Positions 59,647 through 64,000 of a stretch of DNA of 64,000 nt are shown here, in pieces. A program made the translations under genes and the position numbers. Position 1 is the first letter of the stretch, and each line of letters opens with the position of its first letter. Source of the stretch: Acanthosepion pharaonis (Eukaryota; Mollusca; Cephalopoda; Sepiida; Sepiidae); assembly GCA_903632075.3 (NCBI GenBank), contig CAHIKZ030001198.1:123501-187500 (forward strand), given 5' to 3'. The notes under the pieces are model-generated. The model ran no database searches, was not told the DNA's origin, and saw nothing but the letters and a program-made list of their open reading frames with translations.

Positions 59647-61051
59647 AAACTTTGAAAGTAATAAAGTAGGGGTAAATATAACAAATATTAGTACAAGAAA
59701 TAAAACCTGAGGTCAGATTCTACAATCACTAGCCAAACTAAGAGTAACAAGCATAAATTTTGCCCCTTTACCAGCACTTCAAGACATCTGAGTGACCGTT
59801 TTCACACAAACCAAACTCTCACCATTTACCCACCTTGGATGAAAATCTGTTAGCCCAGTCCAGTTTTTATAACATTTGAATCTGTTCTATTCTCATTTTG
59901 AAATGGTATAGAGTCCAAAAAGATATACAAGACTGACCGTTTCTGAGAAAAGGTGAAATGTTCCAATTTTCCGTTGCTGCAAAAATTTAATCCCAAAGTA
60001 ACATTACTCAGTTTAAAAAAAAAAAAACAAAAAAAAAAAACAACACGACTGAAAAGAGAGAAAAATATCTGAATGTTTTTCATCAAACTGATGAAATTGC
60101 AAAAGGTTAAAAATGGTGAAAGTTGTAGGCATTATTATTAGCATATTTTGAACAATTCCAAAGAAACTTGCCTAGAGTTTGGAAGAAATGAAACCATCAA
60201 GATGATAGCATGCTTAAAATTAATTAAAATAATGCACAATTTGGTAAAACTTTATCCCTAGCAAGGACCACAAGAAACTAGTAGTGTGAAAATTCAAGTA
60301 CAAAATTAAAATGTAAATATAAAGTAACAAAAAGACTTGATTTTTCACCTTAGAAAATAAACAAAAAAACAAAACAAAAAACAAAAAAAACAAACATTAT
60401 TTGTAGAAAGGAAATTAAATTTTCTTAATTTCCTTTTAAGGACATGTTCCTATTATTTTTGTTTTCTTTGGTGAAAGTCCCAAAATAAATAGAAACAAGA
60501 AAATACATTGTCATGGTTACAAATGTTTTTAAGGCATTTCTTTCAGGACACTTAATTAAAAATATAAAATCAAAAATGAAAGAAATAAGAACCAAAAAAT
60601 TATGTGAAATAAAAAATTTAATCTTTTTTGGGTTTTTCTTGTTGAATACAATAGTGGATGGAAGCAAGAGAAACAAAATACGTTAACATTAATAATAAAA
60701 ACTATTATTAATAAACTGAATTAATTACACATGTGCATAACAAGATTCAATGTCCTTAACCTTGTTTCAATTGATGTCAATTTCCTCAGTAAGAAAATAT
60801 AGGAAAGAAAAAGGACGTTATTTACAAGTGATTAAAAAGCAGTTTCTCATTTGAATTTTTTTTTTTTTTGCTGATGTAGGTGGCTAAGATTAATGTACTA
60901 AGTTTTAAGTATTTGTTGCCCAGCTGGCTGTCTAAAAATATAAGGTTTTGCTTTGATAAGAGGTTAGTAACAGATAGATGAGAGGAGAGAGGGGAAAAAA
61001 GAAAGAATAAATAAAACATACAGCAGACAATGCTAACTTAGCTCAACCCTC

Positions 61052-61053
<2 letters not shown>

Positions 61054-61085
<32 letters not shown>
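61054..61085 (+). repeat. (TA)n microsatellite
   Basis: About 15 TA units. Confidence 0.95.
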
Positions 61086-61090
<5 letters not shown>

Positions 61091-61387
61091 GTTATTGTTG
61101 CAAGGACAAAAGATAATGGCTTAAGAAAAGAAGCAAAGAATTGCAATTTCTCTCCATTCCTGAAATTCTGCTAATGTCAGAAATAAAATAATTAGTTACA
61201 CTTAGTGGGGAGATTAAAAGCAAATATGATGATATAATTATTTCATAACTATGTGAGATTCCACACATTAAATCCAAAGTTATCGAATTACCATTTGACC
61301 AACGTATACAACTACATCAATATAATCTTGTAATTAGCAATTTATGTAGCTTAACTTTTGTCTTAAATGATAGATGAAAACTCACAC

Positions 61388-61660
61388 ATATGAGGCAATG
61401 CTGAAAAGTTCATAAAAAAAAAAAAAAAAAAACAGTAATTATTGGCTTTCTGTTGCATAATCTAAAATTATAAAAGATACTGTATATACTCAAGCAAACT
61501 TCATAAATTGTGTGAAACCTGAAGTTTTTTCTTGCATGAACTTTAACCCCCTCCACAATAAAAATAATCTGTGTGTAGTGCAACTGGTCACTGAAAATGC
61601 ATGATCTTAAACCTCATCAAAAAATTTACCTGTGTATAGGATGAAGCCTTATTTTTGCTT
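61388..61660. repeat. Fragments of two MITE-like families
   Basis: TATGAGGCAATGCTGAAAAG at about 61388 matches the end of the foldback at 14321. From 61480, ACTGTATATACTCAAGC and, near 61630, TGTGTATAGGATGAAG resemble diverged ends of the element at 32546. Confidence 0.4.
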
Positions 61661-62847
61661 TAAAAAAAAAAAAAAAAAAAAAAATTTTTAAAAATATATT
61701 TGGACTATGCTCAAGTATAAACAGTACTCTTTTTTTTCAACAGCTCTTATTAAAATCACTAATAAGACTTGTGCATCATTAGAAACAATAATAAAAAAAT
61801 AGTCAAAAAAGTAGTAAAGAAAGTCCTTTCCGTCCCCCCCTTTCTCATTTACTATCATTTCTTGTTTTTTTTTTTTCAAATTCTCTTATGTGGAAAAGAA
61901 GAGAGGCAGTTGATAATAGAACAATACTAGTCACATTGATTCAAGAATATTCAGATATAAATAATCTCCATACTGGTAAAAAACAAAACTAAAAATCAAG
62001 TGTTCATATTGAAATTAACTTAAATAATAACCAATATAAAAAGCAAAATAGTGGAGTAAGATCAAGAGAGGGGAGAGCAACAAAGAAAACATACTCCCCC
62101 ACATCATCCCTACACAATTCAATATTTATCTTTAATGGAGTCTATCATGTGTTCTTGAAGCTGAAACTATTAAGGAAGAGAGAGAAAGTAATATTGAATA
62201 AATGAAATGTAGTGTTGACTTTTTACCCATTCTTTTTTTCTCCACAAAGCAAGAAAAAGATTCCACAATTCATTTGACTATAACCAGTAATGTCCTTTAT
62301 AGAGTTACATGAACTTGTTGCCATTCAAGTGTTTGGACCATTTGAAAAGAAGGACAACAATGAGCAAAATAAATTTTTTAATGAAATTCTGTCATTGGCT
62401 TTAAGTCTTAATAGTCAGTTTATTTTTCAAACATTTGACAGCCTTTATTTTCAGATATTTTTTATTTTATTGTTACACATCATTAAGTAGTGGGGGGGGG
62501 ATATCAAATTTAGAAAAACCAAAGATGTAAATCAGTAAAAATAATATTTTACAGACAAACAATTTTCTGGTTTTCATTTATGATAAAGAAATAAAAGCTT
62601 GTTGTTTTAAGCAAGATGCACAAGAGACAATTCAAAGTTCAGAAGTTCATTTAACTTGCATATTAGTAAATGATTTTGGCTTTTTACAAATTTAAAAGGA
62701 ATATTATAAAAATTTTAAAACAGAATGAAACTATTTCTTCCACAGCTCTCAGTCAAGTCATTACTAATATAAAATCATTTGCGCTTCATAAATAGATATG
62801 AAAGTATTCATATTCTAAGCTGAAGCTTTATCAATGATTATGAGAGT

Positions 62848-62909
62848 TGGTATTTCTTTCATATTTTTGTTGGTTTTTATCAACCAAGAAAAATATGAAA
62901 GAAATACCA
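62848..62909. repeat. 28-bp inverted repeat with one mismatch
   Basis: Arms 62848-62875 (TGGTATTTCTTTCATATTTT then TGTTGGTT) and 62882-62909 with a 6-nt loop. A tight hairpin in either strand. Confidence 0.92.
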
Positions 62910-64000
62910 GTAGAAAAATCAGAACTTTACAATGCTTTCTCTAAGTCAACCATTATTATATACTACTGATTTAGATAAAACAAAAAAGGGGAGCAGAGAC
63001 AGTTTCAGATAAAAGAAATATCAATGATGCCAATTGGTTGCCATTTGTAGGCTGATTAAAGCATAATATTTTTTTTTTAAGACAGGCTTCCAAGGATAAA
63101 GAATCAAAGTTCAAATATCAGATTTCCCCCCCCCCTTTAATCCAGCCATGCTGCTTATTTAAGACATAAAAATTATGACATGAAATGTATGTGTATATTT
63201 AGGCAGCAAATGTTCTTTAAGGAAAATGTTATTAAAGACAACAATTGTTTGTGTCAATTAATTTTATTAACAGACTTTTCCAAATTACGAATAATCCTTC
63301 TTAGATATGGAAGAAATTCCATCAGAAATTGTCCAAAGTTCATTTTGGAAGAAATATGGTCCAACCACAATATATCTCTCAGCAAATAAAATGTAAGAAA
63401 GTATTTAAAAAAAAAAACAAAAAAAACTGCTTGTCACAATTCATATACCATCACCAACAGTGTGTGTGAGAGTGAGAGTGAGAGAGAGAGACATTAAGTA
63501 AGAGAAAGGGAGAGATAACTTAATCAAGAAAAATAATTTAAATATCACAGAATTGTCTATAGTGACTCCACCTTAAATTAATAGTTTATCCTTCTATATT
63601 AGACACTATATAATTTATTTTACTCATTATATAAACCGAAAATATATGTTGGTCAAGATCCTAGAGATCCTTTGTTATAGCACAGTGCAAGTATTTTTCC
63701 TCTTACCCATCTTTATTTCAAAGTTGATGATTGACAATACACAAATTCCTGACCAGTTATATTTCAAAATGGTGCAGTTTCAAATTCAGAGTTATCTCCC
63801 CTGATAGAAAAAGCAAAGATGTTTTATTTAACCAGAGATAAAATAAAATTTCAAAAAGGTTTATCTGCACAAGAAGAAAGTACAAGACTTTCTTTTGGGA
63901 GTATAAAGTATTTTAATAAATTATCAAAAAGTCCAGTTTTGTTTATTTTCTTTTACCTTTTTAAAATATAAAAAGCATAATTTTTTTTTTTTTACAAAGA

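Larger units (their letters stand above)
55474..64000. other. Purine-rich AT-rich region without recognised genes
   Basis: The plus strand has many A runs, G runs and GAGAGA tracts; the minus strand is therefore U/C-rich, much like the plus strand after the TEAD stop. No conserved exon was found. It could be the 3' UTR or intron of a convergent minus-strand gene whose exons lie beyond 64000, but nothing proves this. Confidence 0.4.

Noticed and set aside
1..64000. CRISPR arrays, bacterial operons, phage or riboswitches
   Set aside because: The repeats lack constant unit-spacer organisation, and introns, mariner elements and TEAD place the window in an animal genome.

Overview
The window is AT-rich animal DNA, most likely from a mollusc and plausibly a cephalopod. 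The evidence is one conserved metazoan gene with long introns, a very long U/C-rich 3' region, many (TA)n, (GT)n and poly-T tracts, mariner, RTE-like and Ty3/gypsy-like remnants, and a repeated motif of the AAGGGAGATAACT type. No bacterial-type operon, CRISPR array or intact RNA gene was seen. The assignment to a clade is inference; no search could be run.

Left third (1-20307): nine plus-strand exons encode the C-terminal 311 residues of a TEAD/Scalloped transcription factor, the DNA-binding partner of YAP/Yorkie and Vestigial-type co-activators in Hippo signalling. All eight internal introns are GT-AG and the reading phase is kept at every junction. The TEA DNA-binding domain lies upstream of the window. 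Intron 2 (9.25 kb) holds a full-length but dead mariner in the opposite orientation, a Tc1-like remnant, a repeat beside a (TA)n tract and a foldback MITE.

20308 to about 29.4 kb: the sequence after the stop codon is U/C-rich and carries several AATAAA signals. It is best read as a long 3' UTR with alternative ends, followed by unannotated DNA.

29.4-55.5 kb: no host gene was found. This is a graveyard of mobile and repetitive DNA. It holds two copies of one mariner family with different internal deletions, a TIR element with subterminal repeats, and a 1.2 kb minisatellite built of 21-23 bp monomers in 109-bp higher-order units. It also has a perfect 46-bp foldback in a reverse-transcriptase fragment, a long palindrome between (TA)n tracts, gypsy-like gag and RT remnants, LTR-like repeats, a third mariner, an RTE-type LINE fragment and a 5S rRNA-derived sequence.

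55.5-64 kb: purine-rich plus-strand DNA with many A runs and no recognisable exon. It could be the 3' part of a convergent minus-strand gene, but that is speculation.
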